A stretch of 64,000 nucleotides of DNA, taken from NCBI RefSeq assembly GCF_040546595.1, contig NZ_JBEPOB010000001.1, positions 813,501 through 877,500 on the forward strand. The letters run 5' to 3'. Shown piece by piece: positions 10,824 through 20,543 of the stretch (its first letter is position 1; every line of letters begins with the position of its first letter). Source of the DNA: Bosea sp. OAE506 (GTDB lineage Bacteria; Pseudomonadota; Alphaproteobacteria; Rhizobiales; Beijerinckiaceae). The notes under the pieces were generated by a model. The model ran no database searches. It was not told where the DNA came from and saw only the letters and a list, made by a program, of their open reading frames with translations. The position numbers and the translations under genes were made by a program.

Positions 10824-11411
10824 TCAGAGCGCGCCCTTGGTCGAGGGCACGCGGCCGCCCTCGCGCAGATCGACCTCGAGCGCGTGACGCAGCGCCCGCG
10901 CCAGCCCCTTGAAGCAGCTCTCGGCGATGTGGTGGGCATTGTCGCCATAGAGCGTTTCGACATGCAGGGTGATGCCGGCATTCATCGCGAAGGCCTGGAA
11001 GAACTCGCGCACCAGCTCCGTGTCGAAGGTGCCGATCTTCTGCGCCTCAAAACGCGTGCGGAAGACGAGGAAGGGGCGACCGGAGACATCGACGGCGACA
11101 CGCGTCAGCGTCTCGTCCATCGGCAGATGGATGTCGGCATAGCGGCGGATGCCCTTCTTGTCGCCGAGCGCCTGCTTCAGCGCCTCGCCGAGCGCGATGC
11201 CGGTGTCCTCGACGGAATGGTGGTCGTCGATATGGGTATCGCCCTTCACCGCGACCTTGAGGTCGATCAGGGAATGGCGGGCGAAGAGGTCGAGCATATG
11301 GTCGAAGAAGCCGACGCCCGAGGCGATCTCGGCCTTGCCGGTGCCGTCGAGAACGAGCGAGACCGCGATATCGGTCTCGTTGGTGCGGCGCTTCACTTCG
11401 CCAGAACGCAT
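10824..11411 (-). CDS. hisB: Imidazoleglycerol-phosphate dehydratase
   Basis: 195 residues, monofunctional form. Dehydrates IGP to imidazole acetol phosphate. The Mn-binding histidine clusters are visible: [18 protein letters not shown] and DNAHHIAE. First gene of the minus-strand run hisB-DUF2628-hisH-hisA; upstream is a palindromic repeat rather than an obvious leader peptide or attenuator. Confidence 0.97.
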   Translation of the reverse strand: MRSGEVKRRTNETDIAVSLVLDGTGKAEIASGVGFFDHMLDLFARHSLIDLKVAVKGDTHIDDHHSVEDTGIALGEALKQALGDKKGIRRYADIHLPMDETLTRVAVDVSGRPFLVFRTRFEAQKIGTFDTELVREFFQAFAMNAGITLHVETLYGDNAHHIAESCFKGLARALRHALEVDLREGGRVPSTKGAL

Positions 11412-11488
11412 GACGGCCTCTGTTTCCGGAGCAATTCGCGAGGCTTTAGCAGGCGGCCGGCGGGATGGCCATGGCCGAGGCCAGGCTC

Positions 11489-11564
11489 GTCATGCTCGGG
11501 CGAAGACCCGAGCATCTCTTGCCGGAGATTCCCGGGTCTACGCTGTGCTCCGCCCGAGAATGAC
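11489..11564 (+). repeat. Bipartite palindromic intergenic repeat, copy 3 (short)
   Basis: GTCATGCTCGGG at 11489-11500 and CCCGAGAATGAC ending at 11564 are the arms; the internal ACCCGAGCATCTC and GAGATTCCCGGGTCT elements match copies 1 and 4. It lies between hisB and metZ, both on the minus strand, yet the element keeps the plus orientation of most other copies. Confidence 0.82.
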
Positions 11565-11581
11565 GCGGTGGCGCTCGACGC

Positions 11582-12778
11582 TCACACCCCCGCCAGTGCC
11601 GTCGCCAGATCCGCGATGAGGTCATCGGCGTGTTCCAGACCGACGGAGAGGCGGATCAGCCCTTCCGAGATGCCCATGCTGGCGCGGATCTCGGCGGAGA
11701 AGCGCTGATGCGTCGTCGTCGCCGGGTGGACGATCAGGCTCTTGGCGTCACCGAGATTGTTGGAAATGCGGATCAGCTTCAGCCCGTTGAGGAAGCGGAA
11801 GGCGGCCTCCTTGCCGCCCTCGACCTCGAAGGCGACCAGCGTGGAGGGGCCCGTCATCTGGCGGGCGATGATGTCGGCCTGCGGATGGTTCTTCGAGCCC
11901 GGGAAGATGACCCGCGACAGGCCGGGGCGGCTGGCGAGCCATTCGGCCACGATCGCGGCGTTGTGCGCCTGCTGGCGCACGCGCAGCGGCAGGGTCTCCA
12001 ACGCCTTCAGCATCACCCAGGCGTTGAAGGGCGAGATCGCCGGGCCGGTCTGGCGCAGGAAGGTCTGGACATGGGTCTCGATGAAGTCCTGCGAGGCGAG
12101 GATCAGCCCGCCGAGACATCGGCCCTGCCCGTCGATGTGCTTGGTCGCCGAGTAGACGACGCAATCGGCGCCGAGTTCCAGCGGGCGCTGGAAAAGCGGC
12201 GTGGCGAAGACGTTGTCGACCACGAGCGTGGCACCGACCTCCTTCGCCACGGCGGCGACGGCCGCGATATCGATGACCTCCAGCGTCGGATTGGAGGGGC
12301 TTTCCAGGAAGAACACCTTGGTCTGCGGCGTCACGGCTTCGCGCCAGGCGGAGATGTCCGTGCCGTCCACCAGCGTCGAGGTCACGCCATAGCGCGGCAG
12401 ATGCTCCTCGACGACATATCGGCAGGAGCCGAACAGCGCCCGCGAGGCGACGACATGGTCACCCTGGCGGACCTGACCCATGATCGCGGCGGTGACGGCG
12501 GCCATGCCGGTCGCTGTCGCGCGGCAGGCTTCCGCGTCCTCGAAGGCGGCCATGCGGGCTTCCAGCATGGCGACGGTCGGGTTGGAGAAGCGGGCGTACT
12601 GAAAGCCCGGGTCCTTGTTCAGGAAGCGCGCCTCGGCCTGTTCGGCGCTGTCATAGACATGGCCCTGCGTCAGGAAGAGTGCCTCGGAGGTCTCGCCGAA
12701 CTGCGAGCGCAGCGTGCCGGCATGGACGAGACGCGTCTCGGGATGGAAGGCTCCTGCCCCATCGTTCCGGTCCGACAT
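11582..12778 (-). CDS. metZ: O-succinylhomoserine sulfhydrylase
   Basis: 398 residues, Cys/Met-metabolism PLP enzyme family. Makes homocysteine from O-succinylhomoserine and sulfide. The PLP lysine lies in YSATKHIDGQGR (about residue 210); this IDGQGR context separates MetZ from cystathionine gamma-synthase (usually KYxxGHSD). The N-terminus FHPETRLVHAG is also typical. The minus-strand leader (12779-12814) holds a hairpin beside the Shine-Dalgarno site, discussed separately. Assignment to MetZ rather than MetY rests on these motifs. Confidence 0.9.
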   Translation of the reverse strand: MSDRNDGAGAFHPETRLVHAGTLRSQFGETSEALFLTQGHVYDSAEQAEARFLNKDPGFQYARFSNPTVAMLEARMAAFEDAEACRATATGMAAVTAAIMGQVRQGDHVVASRALFGSCRYVVEEHLPRYGVTSTLVDGTDISAWREAVTPQTKVFFLESPSNPTLEVIDIAAVAAVAKEVGATLVVDNVFATPLFQRPLELGADCVVYSATKHIDGQGRCLGGLILASQDFIETHVQTFLRQTGPAISPFNAWVMLKALETLPLRVRQQAHNAAIVAEWLASRPGLSRVIFPGSKNHPQADIIARQMTGPSTLVAFEVEGGKEAAFRFLNGLKLIRISNNLGDAKSLIVHPATTTHQRFSAEIRASMGISEGLIRLSVGLEHADDLIADLATALAGV

Positions 12779-12905
12779 GATGAAAACTCCAAAGCGTTCT
12801 TTTTACAGAACTTTCGGGTATCACTCTTGTCGCCTGCGGTAAAGCGGCGCGAACCCGCCCGCCGTCGCGAGCGGTCGGCCCGTGTTTCCACCGGTCGTCG
12901 GGTCC

Positions 12906-13649
12906 TCAGCCGCGAGCGAGCGGCGTCAGGAAAGCGGTCAGGTCGGAGGTGACGTGGTGGACATGCCCCGCCTCGACGGCGGCCTGCTCCCAGGCCTCGC
13001 GGAAGGGATCCGGCGTCCGCGGGATGATCAGCACGGTCTTCATGCCGAGTTCGCTCGGCACCAGCAGATTCTTCTCGATGTCCTCGAACATCGCTGCGCG
13101 ACCGGGATCTACCGCATGCTTGGCAAGAAAGAGCTCATAGGTCGAGCGCTCCGGCTTGGGTGTGAAGCCGGCCGCGACGATGTCGAAGACATCCTCGAAA
13201 TGGTCGATGATGCCGAGCTTGCCGGCGACGTTGCGGGCATGGGCGACAGAGCCGTTGGTCAGGATCAGCTTGCGGCCCGGCAGGGCCGCAATGGCGTCGC
13301 CCAGCGCCGGATCCGGCTCGAGCAGGCTGAGATCGACGTCATGGGCGAAGTCGAGGAAATCGTCGGGCTCGATGCCATGCTCGGCCATCAGACCGTTCAG
13401 CGTCGTGCCGTAGCGATGGTAATAATAGTTGCGCAGTGCGTGGGAGGAGAGTCCGTCGAGCCCAAACAGCTCCTGCAGGAACAGGGTGATCCGCTGATTG
13501 ACCTGCGGCCAGACCTGGCTCTCATGCGAGTAGAGCGTGTTGTCGAGGTCGAAGATCCAGTGGTCGACATGCGCGAAGGCCTCCACCTGGAGCGGCGGGG
13601 TCGCGACGGGCGGATCGGTCTCGGCGAGGAGCGGTGCGTGCGTGTTCAT
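12906..13649 (-). CDS. Pyrimidine 5'-nucleotidase-type HAD hydrolase
   Basis: 247 residues. HAD superfamily: motif I WIFDLDNTLY (nucleophile and acid/base Asp), motif II ILTNGS, motif III Lys in FTPKPER, motif IV MFEDIEKNL. The DLDNTLY signature and helical cap (NYYYHRYGTT) are those of the SDT1-like pyrimidine 5'-nucleotidase group common near argB in Alphaproteobacteria. Probably dephosphorylates UMP or CMP-type nucleotides; the substrate is inferred from family. Confidence 0.88.
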   Translation of the reverse strand: MNTHAPLLAETDPPVATPPLQVEAFAHVDHWIFDLDNTLYSHESQVWPQVNQRITLFLQELFGLDGLSSHALRNYYYHRYGTTLNGLMAEHGIEPDDFLDFAHDVDLSLLEPDPALGDAIAALPGRKLILTNGSVAHARNVAGKLGIIDHFEDVFDIVAAGFTPKPERSTYELFLAKHAVDPGRAAMFEDIEKNLLVPSELGMKTVLIIPRTPDPFREAWEQAAVEAGHVHHVTSDLTAFLTPLARG

Positions 13650-13713
13650 GGGACGGACTCATGTGGCGAGCCGAGCCTGACATGCAAGAGTTCTGCTAGC
13701 GGTTAAGAGCAAC

Positions 13714-13808
13714 GCGTCATGCTCGGGCTTGACCCGAGCATCTCTGACACCAGCCCTTCACGTCACGAGATTCCCGGGTCGCCGCTGCGCGACGCCCGCG
13801 AATGACGC
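13714..13808 (+). repeat. Bipartite palindromic intergenic repeat, copy 4
   Basis: GCGTCAT at 13714-13720 and ATGACGC at 13802-13808 are exact inverted ends. The left half GCTCGGGCTTGACCCGAGC is identical to copies 1, 6 and 7; the right half has GAGATTCCCGGGTC and ends CCCGCGAATGACGC. It lies between argB and the HAD gene (both minus strand) and abuts the argB stop. Confidence 0.85.
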
Positions 13809-13815
13809 TCTCCTC

Positions 13816-14715
13816 TCACCGCCGGATGATCGTGCCCGAGCCGGTGTCGGTGAAGAGCTCGATCAGGGCCGCATGGGGCACCTTGCCGTCGAGGATGACG
13901 ACCGCCTCGACGCCCTTTTCCAGCGCGTAGATGCAGGTCTCGATCTTCGGGATCATGCCGCCGGAGATGGTGCCGTCGGCGATCAGGCGGCGGCACTCCT
14001 CGACCGTCAGCTCCGGGATGAGCTGCTTGTCCTTGTTCAACACGCCGGGCACGTCGGTCAGCAGCAGCAGGCGCTTGGCATTGAGCGCGCCCGCGATAGC
14101 GCCGGCGAAGGTGTCGGCATTGACGTTGTAGGTCTGGCCGTCCGCAGCGGCGCAGACCGGCGCCAGCACCGGAATCAGCTCCGCCTTCAGCACGGAATCG
14201 AGCACGGAGGTGTCGACCCGATCGGGCTCGCCGACGAAGCCGAGGTCGAGAACCTGCTCGATCTTCGAATCGGGATCGACGACGGTGCGCGTCACCTTGC
14301 GGGCGGTGACCATGTTGCCGTCCTTGCCGCAGAGCCCGATCGCCTTGCCGCCCTCGCGGGAGATATAGCCGACGATCTCCTTGTTGACCGAGCCGGCGAG
14401 GACCATCTCGACGACATCGACGGTCGCCGCGTCGGTGACACGCAGGCCCTGCTTGAACTCGGACTTGATGCCGAGCTTGTCGAGCATGCGGGCGATCTGC
14501 GGGCCGCCGCCATGGCAGACGACCGGCTTCAGGCCGGATTGCTCAAGCAGCACGATGTCCTCGGCGAAATCCTCGGCGGTCGCGGCATCGCCCATGGCGT
14601 TGCCGCCATATTTGATCACGATGATCTCCTGGTCGTAGCGCTGCATGTGCGGCAGCGCCTGGACGAGCAGGTCGGCGGCCTGCGATGGCGTCAGATGGGC
14701 GGCGGGGTTGATCAT
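13816..14715 (-). CDS. argB: Acetylglutamate kinase
   Basis: 299 residues from ATG at 14713-14715, chosen because GGAG lies 9 bases upstream and the N-terminus [14 protein letters not shown] fits the family; a longer frame upstream is low-complexity and overlaps the DUF423 gene. Phosphorylates N-acetylglutamate in arginine synthesis. The amino-acid-kinase motifs VIKYGGNAM and VCHGGGPQI are near residues 30-70, the acetylglutamate-binding [10 protein letters not shown] is mid-protein, and the late Lys lies in [10 protein letters not shown]. Confidence 0.96.
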   Translation of the reverse strand: MINPAAHLTPSQAADLLVQALPHMQRYDQEIIVIKYGGNAMGDAATAEDFAEDIVLLEQSGLKPVVCHGGGPQIARMLDKLGIKSEFKQGLRVTDAATVDVVEMVLAGSVNKEIVGYISREGGKAIGLCGKDGNMVTARKVTRTVVDPDSKIEQVLDLGFVGEPDRVDTSVLDSVLKAELIPVLAPVCAAADGQTYNVNADTFAGAIAGALNAKRLLLLTDVPGVLNKDKQLIPELTVEECRRLIADGTISGGMIPKIETCIYALEKGVEAVVILDGKVPHAALIELFTDTGSGTIIRR

Positions 14716-14794
14716 CGGTCGAGGCTCCGCGACGGCGCGCGAGGCATCCGCGCCGGGTGCGGCTTCTAGAGGAAGATGGGGGCGGACGGAAGCG

Positions 14795-15163
14795 TCAGCT
14801 CCGCTTCGCAAAAGCAGCCGACAGCGCCAGCAGCAGCCAGCCGCCGAGCATCCCGAAGCCGCCGATCGGGGCTGCGCGCGGGAAGAGTGCTGCGCCGGAA
14901 AAGCCGCGTCGCGACAGATCGGCCGCAAACAGCGCCACGCCCGCGACGATCAGCGAAAGCGCGATGCGCGACATGAGATCGGAAAGTAAGCCGGCCTTGC
15001 GGGCGGCGGTCGCGCCAAAGACCAGCGAAGCGTGGAAGAGCAGCATCTGGCCGGCCGTCTGGACGTTGCTCGTGCCCGTGACATGGGCGGCGGCGGCGAG
15101 CAGCGCGACGCCGGCCAGCCCCATCAGGGCGGCGAGAACGAGATGGATCTTGGCGGCGGTCAT
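14795..15163 (-). CDS. DUF423 small membrane protein
   Basis: 122 residues from the ATG at 15161-15163, with AGGGG about six bases upstream; a longer frame starts at 15187. Four hydrophobic helices with the family's FHASL segment near residue 50. DUF423 (YgdD-like) proteins are inner-membrane proteins of unknown function. It lies upstream of argB on the same strand, 79 bp away, inside what is normally an engB-argB neighbourhood. Confidence 0.85.
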   Translation of the reverse strand: MTAAKIHLVLAALMGLAGVALLAAAAHVTGTSNVQTAGQMLLFHASLVFGATAARKAGLLSDLMSRIALSLIVAGVALFAADLSRRGFSGAALFPRAAPIGGFGMLGGWLLLALSAAFAKRS

Positions 15164-15273
15164 CGAGGCCCCTGGGCTGCGCGCCACGATGCTGCGGCGC
15201 GCAGGCTGGATGCGGGGCGCGGCCGCCCGGCGTCAAGCGCAGCCGGCAGCGGCCCGGTGACGCGCCGCGCGCC

Positions 15274-16509
15274 TTACTGCGCGTCGAACCAGGCCTTCCA
15301 CTGCGGCACGGCCGTGGCGAAGGTGCCGCGATGGCTGGTGTCGCCGGTCGGCACGGCCTCGACCTTGTCGTTGCCGATCGCCTTTTGATAGGTCATCGGC
15401 AACTGGCCGATCTCGATGCGGATCGCCTCGTCGGTCAGCCCGTAATAGGTCCGCACCGGCGTCTTGATCACCCAGCGATAGGCGCTGGTCTGGGCCACGA
15501 GCCGGCCATAGGCCGAGTTGGCGAAGAACTGGGCGTCGAAATACTCCGGCCGGATCAGCTTGCGCAGGTCGGTCGGCACGGCGGCCGGATCGAAGGGTTC
15601 GCGATAATAGGCCTTGCGCGAAATCTCGTAGGTCTCGTCGGTCAGGAGCGAACGGGCGAGGCCGGGCATGTTGTGATAGTTCTCGAAGGAGAACACGTTC
15701 AGCATGAAGATCGTCGTGATCCAGCTCGCATCGATCTTGCGCGGGAAGTTCAGGAAGCCGTTGAAGGCGGCGAAGGCGTCCGCAGGCGCGCTGGCGGTGG
15801 TTGCGGCCTTCACCGGCATGCCGACGGCCTCGAGCCGCTCCAGCATGGCGAGCGTAACGAAGCCGCCCTGCGACCAGCCGCTGAGGAAGAGCTTGCTGTC
15901 CGACAGCTTGAGATCGGCGAGCACGGCGCGGCTGGCCAGGACCATGTCATAGGTCGCCTGCTGGTGGCTGCCCTTGACGAGGTAGCCTTCCGGCTCCTTC
16001 GAGGCGCCCATGCCGAAATAGTCGGCCCCAGTGACGAGATAGCCCTGGCCCGCGAACTGGGCGATCATCAGCTGCGTCTCGGGCGACTGCTCGGGGAAGG
16101 AGGGGACCTGCTCCTTTCCGTAGACCGTGCCGTGCTGGTAGGAGACCATCGGGAAGACGGTGTCGGCCGTGTCGGGCACCGCGAGCAGCCCGGTCGCCGA
16201 GATCGGCCGGTTGCCCTGCTCCGGCACCACCGACGGATAGGTGACGCGATAGAGCTTCACCGCGTTGCGCGCCGGGGTGTAGCTGACGGTGATGCCGGCG
16301 AATTTCGGCGTGTCGGTGGTGAGAATCTGATTCAGCCGCGCCACATCCCAGCGCCCGATCAGCTCATACTGGACGCCGGAGGTGACCTTGACCGGCGCGG
16401 CCTGCGCCGCGGGTGCCGGCGCCGCCTGCTGGGCCGAGGCCGGATTCGCGACGGCGAGGGTCGTCGCCAGCAGCACGGCCAAGGAACGGATTCGGTTCAG
16501 GATCGTCAT
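15274..16509 (-). CDS. Secreted alpha/beta hydrolase (secretory lipase or peptidase-like)
   Basis: 411 residues from the ATG at 16507-16509, with GGGGG a few bases upstream. A clear signal peptide (MTILNRIRSLAVLL, ending ANPASA-QQ) and a Pro/Ala linker precede the hydrolase. The nucleophile elbow GWSQGG (about residue 210) and the YQHGTVYG oxyanion-hole strand are visible, and a plausible His is in GDTSHRGT near the C-terminus. It resembles the secretory-lipase/prolyl-oligopeptidase-like group, so esterase activity is likely but the substrate is unknown. It is an accessory gene between engB and argB. Confidence 0.75.
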   Translation of the reverse strand: MTILNRIRSLAVLLATTLAVANPASAQQAAPAPAAQAAPVKVTSGVQYELIGRWDVARLNQILTTDTPKFAGITVSYTPARNAVKLYRVTYPSVVPEQGNRPISATGLLAVPDTADTVFPMVSYQHGTVYGKEQVPSFPEQSPETQLMIAQFAGQGYLVTGADYFGMGASKEPEGYLVKGSHQQATYDMVLASRAVLADLKLSDSKLFLSGWSQGGFVTLAMLERLEAVGMPVKAATTASAPADAFAAFNGFLNFPRKIDASWITTIFMLNVFSFENYHNMPGLARSLLTDETYEISRKAYYREPFDPAAVPTDLRKLIRPEYFDAQFFANSAYGRLVAQTSAYRWVIKTPVRTYYGLTDEAIRIEIGQLPMTYQKAIGNDKVEAVPTGDTSHRGTFATAVPQWKAWFDAQ

Positions 16510-16620
16510 GGAGCCCCCAGCCAGCCGGGGCTCCGGGTCATCATGCCCCGGCCGTCGCCGCGGCACGATCGCCATCCTGCACGGGCGCTGTAAAGATTTG
16601 GTGGCCGGCCGCCCCGCGGC

Positions 16621-17286
16621 TCAGCTGCGCTCGGCCAGCACGCGGCCGACCGCGGCGCGCAGCTCCGGAATGCCGAGCCCGGTTTCGCTGGAGGTCAGGA
16701 GCACCTCGGGGAAGGCGGCCGGGCGGCGCTTGATCTCGTCATAGGTCGCCTCCAGCATGAACTGCTGGTCGCTCTTCTTGAGCGCGTCGCCCTTGGTCAG
16801 CACGACCTGATAGGACATCGCCGCCTTGTCGAGCGTCTCGAGCACGGCGTTGTCGACGTCCTTGAGACCGTGTCGGGCGTCGATCAGCAGATAGACGCGC
16901 ATCAGGTTGGGCCGGCCGCGCAGGTAGTTGTGAATCAGATTGGTCCAGGCGGCGACCTTGGCGCGGCCGACGGCGGCATAGCCGTAGCCGGGCATGTCGA
17001 CGATGGTCAGGCGTTCGTCGGCGCCGACCTGCCGGAAGAAGTTGAGCTGCTGGGTGCGGCCCGGCGTGTGCGAGGTCCGCGCCAGCGCGTTGCGGCGCGT
17101 GACGGCGTTGATCAGGCTCGACTTGCCGACATTGGAGCGACCCGCAAAGGCGATCTCCTGGCCGACCATGGGCGGCAGGTCGTCGATATGCGTCGAGGCC
17201 CAGACGAAGTCCCACGGGCCCTCGAAGAGCTTGCGGGCGGATTCGATCTCGTCGTCGGTGAAGGGAGTGGTGGCGCTGGTCGTCAT
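16621..17286 (-). CDS. engB: Ribosome biogenesis GTP-binding protein EngB (YihA/YsxC)
   Basis: 221 residues. Small GTPase needed for 50S subunit assembly in characterised bacteria. G1 GRSNVGKSS, the Thr-containing switch (HTPGRTQQLNFF), G3 DMPGYGYA, G4 TKGD and G5-region TSSETGLG are all visible. It lies ten bases downstream of the acetyltransferase gene in the yidC transcription direction. Confidence 0.96.
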   Translation of the reverse strand: MTTSATTPFTDDEIESARKLFEGPWDFVWASTHIDDLPPMVGQEIAFAGRSNVGKSSLINAVTRRNALARTSHTPGRTQQLNFFRQVGADERLTIVDMPGYGYAAVGRAKVAAWTNLIHNYLRGRPNLMRVYLLIDARHGLKDVDNAVLETLDKAAMSYQVVLTKGDALKKSDQQFMLEATYDEIKRRPAAFPEVLLTSSETGLGIPELRAAVGRVLAERS

Positions 17287-17296
17287 GGCGTTACGC

Positions 17297-17923
17297 CTAC
17301 ACGGCCCGACGCAGCGCGTCGATGTCGGCGCCTGCGATCGCCGCGAGATTGCGGGCGATCTTGCCGGCCTCCCAGTCCCACCAGCGGATCGCCAGCAGCT
17401 CGGCGACGATCTCGGGGGGAAAGCGCATCCGCATGACGCGCCCGGGATTGCCGGCGATCACCGCATAAGGCGGCACGTCCTTCACCACCTGCGCACGCGT
17501 GCCGATGATCGCCCCGTCGCCGATGGTGACGCCGGGCATGATGACGGCCTCGCGGCCGATCCAGACGTCGTTGCCGATGATCATGTCGCCGCGGCCGGGC
17601 CACTGCGCGCGCGGCGCAGCGCCTTCGAGGCCGAAGAGGGCGAAGGGATAGGTCGAGAAGCCACCGGTGGGATGGTTGGCGCCATTCATCACAAACTGCG
17701 CACCCTGGGCGATCGCGACGAAGCGTCCGATCACCAGCCGATCGCCGACATCCTCGAAATGGTAGCGCACGCAGCGGGCGACGAAATGCTCGGGACCGCG
17801 CGAGTCGTCATAGTAGCTGTACTCGCCGACCTCGATGCGCGGGTGGTCGACGATCGCCTTCAGGAAGGCAGTGCCTTTCCAGCCGGGAACGGGATGGCGC
17901 GTGAGCGGGTCTGGCAGGGGCAT
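17297..17923 (-). CDS. Xenobiotic-type hexapeptide O-acetyltransferase (CatB/Vat-like)
   Basis: 208 residues from the ATG at 17921-17923; a TTG at 17965 would lengthen it but sits inside the preceding hairpin region. Left-handed beta-helix acetyltransferase: hexapeptide repeats around GNDVWIGREAVIMPGVTIG, catalytic-type His in NGANHPTGG, and the XAT signature WWDWEAGKI near the C-terminus. The family acetylates varied acceptors, including antibiotics and sugars; the substrate is unknown. It is an insertion between yidC and engB, which are adjacent in most relatives. Confidence 0.82.
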   Translation of the reverse strand: MPLPDPLTRHPVPGWKGTAFLKAIVDHPRIEVGEYSYYDDSRGPEHFVARCVRYHFEDVGDRLVIGRFVAIAQGAQFVMNGANHPTGGFSTYPFALFGLEGAAPRAQWPGRGDMIIGNDVWIGREAVIMPGVTIGDGAIIGTRAQVVKDVPPYAVIAGNPGRVMRMRFPPEIVAELLAIRWWDWEAGKIARNLAAIAGADIDALRRAV

Positions 17924-17937
17924 CGGCACCAAAGCGA

Positions 17938-17959
17938 AGGGCGGGGAAATCCCCGCCCT
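17938..17959 (-). terminator. Terminator-like hairpin after yidC
   Basis: A 9-bp perfect GC stem, AGGGCGGGG with CCCCGCCCT, with a 4-base loop lies 8 bases past the yidC stop on the minus strand. The tract after it is TCGCTTT-like rather than a long T run, so termination may be partial. It would separate yidC from the acetyltransferase and engB. Confidence 0.55.
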
Positions 17960-17966
17960 CGCCAAC

Positions 17967-19844
17967 TCACTTCTTGTTGCTGTTGGCCGGCTTGGCCGGC
18001 GCGGTGGCGGGCGCCGGTTCGGGCTTCTTGCCGAACATCGACTTGATGTTGTCGAAGAGCTCGATCTTCACCCCGTGCTTGCGCATGATGTAGCCCTGCT
18101 GCATCACCGAGAGCAGGTTATTCCAGCTCCAGTAGATCACCAGGCCGGCCGGGAACGAGCCGAGCAGGAAGGTGAAGAACACCGGCATCCAGGTGAACAT
18201 CATCTTCTGGACCGGATCCGGCGGCTCCGGGTTCATCTTCATCTGCACGAACATCGTGATGCCCATGATGATCGGCCACAGGCCGAGATGAAGGATCGAG
18301 GGCGGCGTGAAGGGCAGCAGGCCGAAGAGGTTGAACAGGTTCGTCGGGTCCGGCGCCGCGAGATCGCGGATCCAGCCGAAGAACGGCGCATGGCGCATCT
18401 CGATGGTGATGAACAGGATCTTGTAGAGCGCGAAGAACACCGGGATCTGCACCAGCACCGGCCAGCAGCCGGCGAGCGGGTTGATCTTCTGGGTCTTGTA
18501 CAGCTCCATCAGAGCCTGCTGCTGCTTCATCTTGTCGTCGGCATAGCGCTCGCGGAGCGCCAGCATTTCCGGCTGCAAGGCCTTCATCTTGGCCATCGAA
18601 GCGTAGGACTTGCTCGCGAGCGGGAAGAAGACGCCCTTAAGCAGCAGCGTGACGATCAGGATCGCAACGCCGAAATTGCCGACATGCTTGAAGATCCAGT
18701 CGAGCAGGAAAAACATCGGCTTGGTGAAGAAATAGAACCAGCCCCAGTCGATCATCAGGTCGAAGCGCTTGATGCCGAGATTGGTCTCGTAGCCGCTGAT
18801 CGCGGCCACTTCCTTGGCGCCGGCGAAGAGGCGCGCCGTGCTGGTGGCGCTGGCGCCGGGGGCGACCGTCACGGCCTCCGACAGGAAATCGGCCTGGTAG
18901 GTGCGCGCCGCACCGGTCTGCACCGAGGAGAAGCGGCCGTCGTATTTGCGCGACTGGTCGGGCACGACCGCCGCGGCCCAGTACTTGTCGGTGATGCCGA
19001 CGAAGCCGCCGACGGCATCCTTCCAGACGCGACCATTGGTGCCGGGCGAGAGCAGCGGCTCCTTGTCGACATGGTCGTAGGTGAACTCCTGCAGGCCATG
19101 ATCGCCGACATAGCCGATCAGGCCCTCATGCAGGACGTAGTAGCCGAGGGTGGCCGGCCGGCCATGACGCACGACCTGCGCATAAGGGAACAGGCTGACA
19201 GGCGCGGAGCCCTTGTTGTCGACCTCGTCGCGGATCTGGAACATGGCGTTGTCGTCGACCGTGACGACGCGGCGGAAGAGCAGGCCCTGGCCGTTGTCCC
19301 AGGTGAGGGTGAGCGGCTTCGCCGGCGTCAGCACCTGCGCATCGGCCGTCCAGACGGTGGTCGCGTTCGGCAGCGACACGGCCGCGCCCGGCGCGGCGAC
19401 CCAGCCGAAGTCGGAGTAGTAGCCGTTGGGGCCGCCGAGCGGCGACAGCAGGACGATGATCGGGCTGTTGGGATCGACGGTCTCGCGATAGGCCTTGAGC
19501 GAGACGTCGTCGAGGCGCGCGCCGGTCAGGGCGATGGAGCCCGCGATCTTGGGCGTCTCGATGCGAACGCGCGGGCTCTGGGCGAGGGCCTGGTCGCGGG
19601 TGACGGCGACGCCCGTGGCCGGAGCGACGGCGGGGGCCACCGTCTGGCCCGGCGCGGCCGCGGGAGCCGGCGCGCTGCCCGGGGCGGGCACCGGAGCCGT
19701 CTGGCTCTGGGCCTGCTGGTTCTGCTGCGCGATCTGCTTCTGCTTCTCCATCTGCGGCACGCCGTAGAAGTACTGCCAGCCGAACAGCACGACCACGGAG
19801 AGCGTGATCGCGAGAAGCAGGTTGCGGTTGTCTTCTTTCATCAT
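17967..19844 (-). CDS. yidC: Membrane protein insertase YidC
   Basis: 625 residues from the first of two adjacent ATGs (19844, 19841). Inserts and folds inner-membrane proteins with or without SecYEG. The N-terminal signal anchor ([19 protein letters not shown]) is followed by a Gln/Ala/Pro linker, a large periplasmic domain, and the conserved C-terminal five-helix core with [18 protein letters not shown] and the [16 protein letters not shown] segment. The short Lys-rich C-terminus is as usual. Part of the rpmH-rnpA-yidC order. Confidence 0.97.
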   Translation of the reverse strand: MMKEDNRNLLLAITLSVVVLFGWQYFYGVPQMEKQKQIAQQNQQAQSQTAPVPAPGSAPAPAAAPGQTVAPAVAPATGVAVTRDQALAQSPRVRIETPKIAGSIALTGARLDDVSLKAYRETVDPNSPIIVLLSPLGGPNGYYSDFGWVAAPGAAVSLPNATTVWTADAQVLTPAKPLTLTWDNGQGLLFRRVVTVDDNAMFQIRDEVDNKGSAPVSLFPYAQVVRHGRPATLGYYVLHEGLIGYVGDHGLQEFTYDHVDKEPLLSPGTNGRVWKDAVGGFVGITDKYWAAAVVPDQSRKYDGRFSSVQTGAARTYQADFLSEAVTVAPGASATSTARLFAGAKEVAAISGYETNLGIKRFDLMIDWGWFYFFTKPMFFLLDWIFKHVGNFGVAILIVTLLLKGVFFPLASKSYASMAKMKALQPEMLALRERYADDKMKQQQALMELYKTQKINPLAGCWPVLVQIPVFFALYKILFITIEMRHAPFFGWIRDLAAPDPTNLFNLFGLLPFTPPSILHLGLWPIIMGITMFVQMKMNPEPPDPVQKMMFTWMPVFFTFLLGSFPAGLVIYWSWNNLLSVMQQGYIMRKHGVKIELFDNIKSMFGKKPEPAPATAPAKPANSNKK

Positions 19845-19888
19845 GATCGGGAACAGATCTCGCTGACGTCGCGTCGGGCTCGGGGGAT

Positions 19889-20341
19889 TCAGTCGTTCTG
19901 GGGGCCGGGCAGGCGCTCGCCGCCCTTGCCCCGCGTTTTGCCGGCGGCAGGCCCCAGAGCCGGGCGCGGACGGCGTCCCTGGCCCTGCGGGCGGGCCCGC
20001 TCGATCGCGACCGACAACTCGCCCACCAGCGTCTCGAAGGGCGCCGTCAGCGTCTCCGGACGGGCGACAACGACGATGTCGCACGGCCGTTCCGCCTGGG
20101 GGCCGAGAGCCTGCTGCGCCGCGACGCGCAGGCGCCGCCGGATGCGGTTGCGGATGACGGCGTTGCCGACCTTGCGCGAGGCGGTGAGGCCAAGGCGCAG
20201 GCCGTCCGGCGCCGGGCGGTCGTCCTCGGCGCGCTGCGGGCCGTCGAGGACCTGCACGGTGAAGGCGGACGAACGAAAACGGCGGCCTCGATCGGCCGCC
20301 GCCAGGAACTGCTTGCGTTGCGTCAGACGGGCGAGGCGCAT
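19889..20341 (-). CDS. rnpA: Ribonuclease P protein component
   Basis: 150 residues from ATG 20341 ([13 protein letters not shown]); a longer frame to 20392 would intrude on the rpmH leader. Binds RNase P RNA and helps tRNA 5' maturation. The signature RNRIRRRLR and [15 protein letters not shown] are present. The Arg/Pro/Gly-rich C-terminal tail beyond residue about 125 is longer than in the shortest homologues. It follows rpmH by 67 bp. Confidence 0.95.
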   Translation of the reverse strand: MRLARLTQRKQFLAAADRGRRFRSSAFTVQVLDGPQRAEDDRPAPDGLRLGLTASRKVGNAVIRNRIRRRLRVAAQQALGPQAERPCDIVVVARPETLTAPFETLVGELSVAIERARPQGQGRRPRPALGPAAGKTRGKGGERLPGPQND

Positions 20342-20408
20342 GGCGATTGGCCAGTCTTCCGGAAAAAACGCTCGCGGATGCGGCGCGCGCATGTCACGCG
20401 CCGGACGC

Positions 20409-20543
20409 TCAGGCCGAGAGCTTCTTGCGGCCGTGAGCGCGCCGGGCGGCGATGACCTTGCGGCCGCCGGCGGTGGCCATGCGGGCGCGGTAGCCGTGGC
20501 GGCGCTTGCGGACCAGCTTGCTGGGTTGATAGGTTCTCTTCAT
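20409..20543 (-). CDS. rpmH: 50S ribosomal protein L34
   Basis: 44 residues: [18 protein letters not shown] then a basic tail, the standard L34 sequence. GGAG lies 8 bases upstream of the ATG at 20541-20543. First gene of the rpmH-rnpA-yidC cluster; longer in-frame starts upstream are not credible. Confidence 0.98.
   Translation of the reverse strand: MKRTYQPSKLVRKRRHGYRARMATAGGRKVIAARRAHGRKKLSA

Noticed and set aside
12779..12905. A confident SAM-II riboswitch call upstream of metZ
   Set aside because: Hairpins exist, but the conserved SAM-II pseudoknot sequence (GCUAAAAAG-like) is not evident, so it is kept only as a finding to test.
19849..19880. GGAAC followed by CGTC on the plus strand near the yidC start
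   Set aside because: The -10 part is not CGTT, and there is no plus-strand gene downstream; probably chance.
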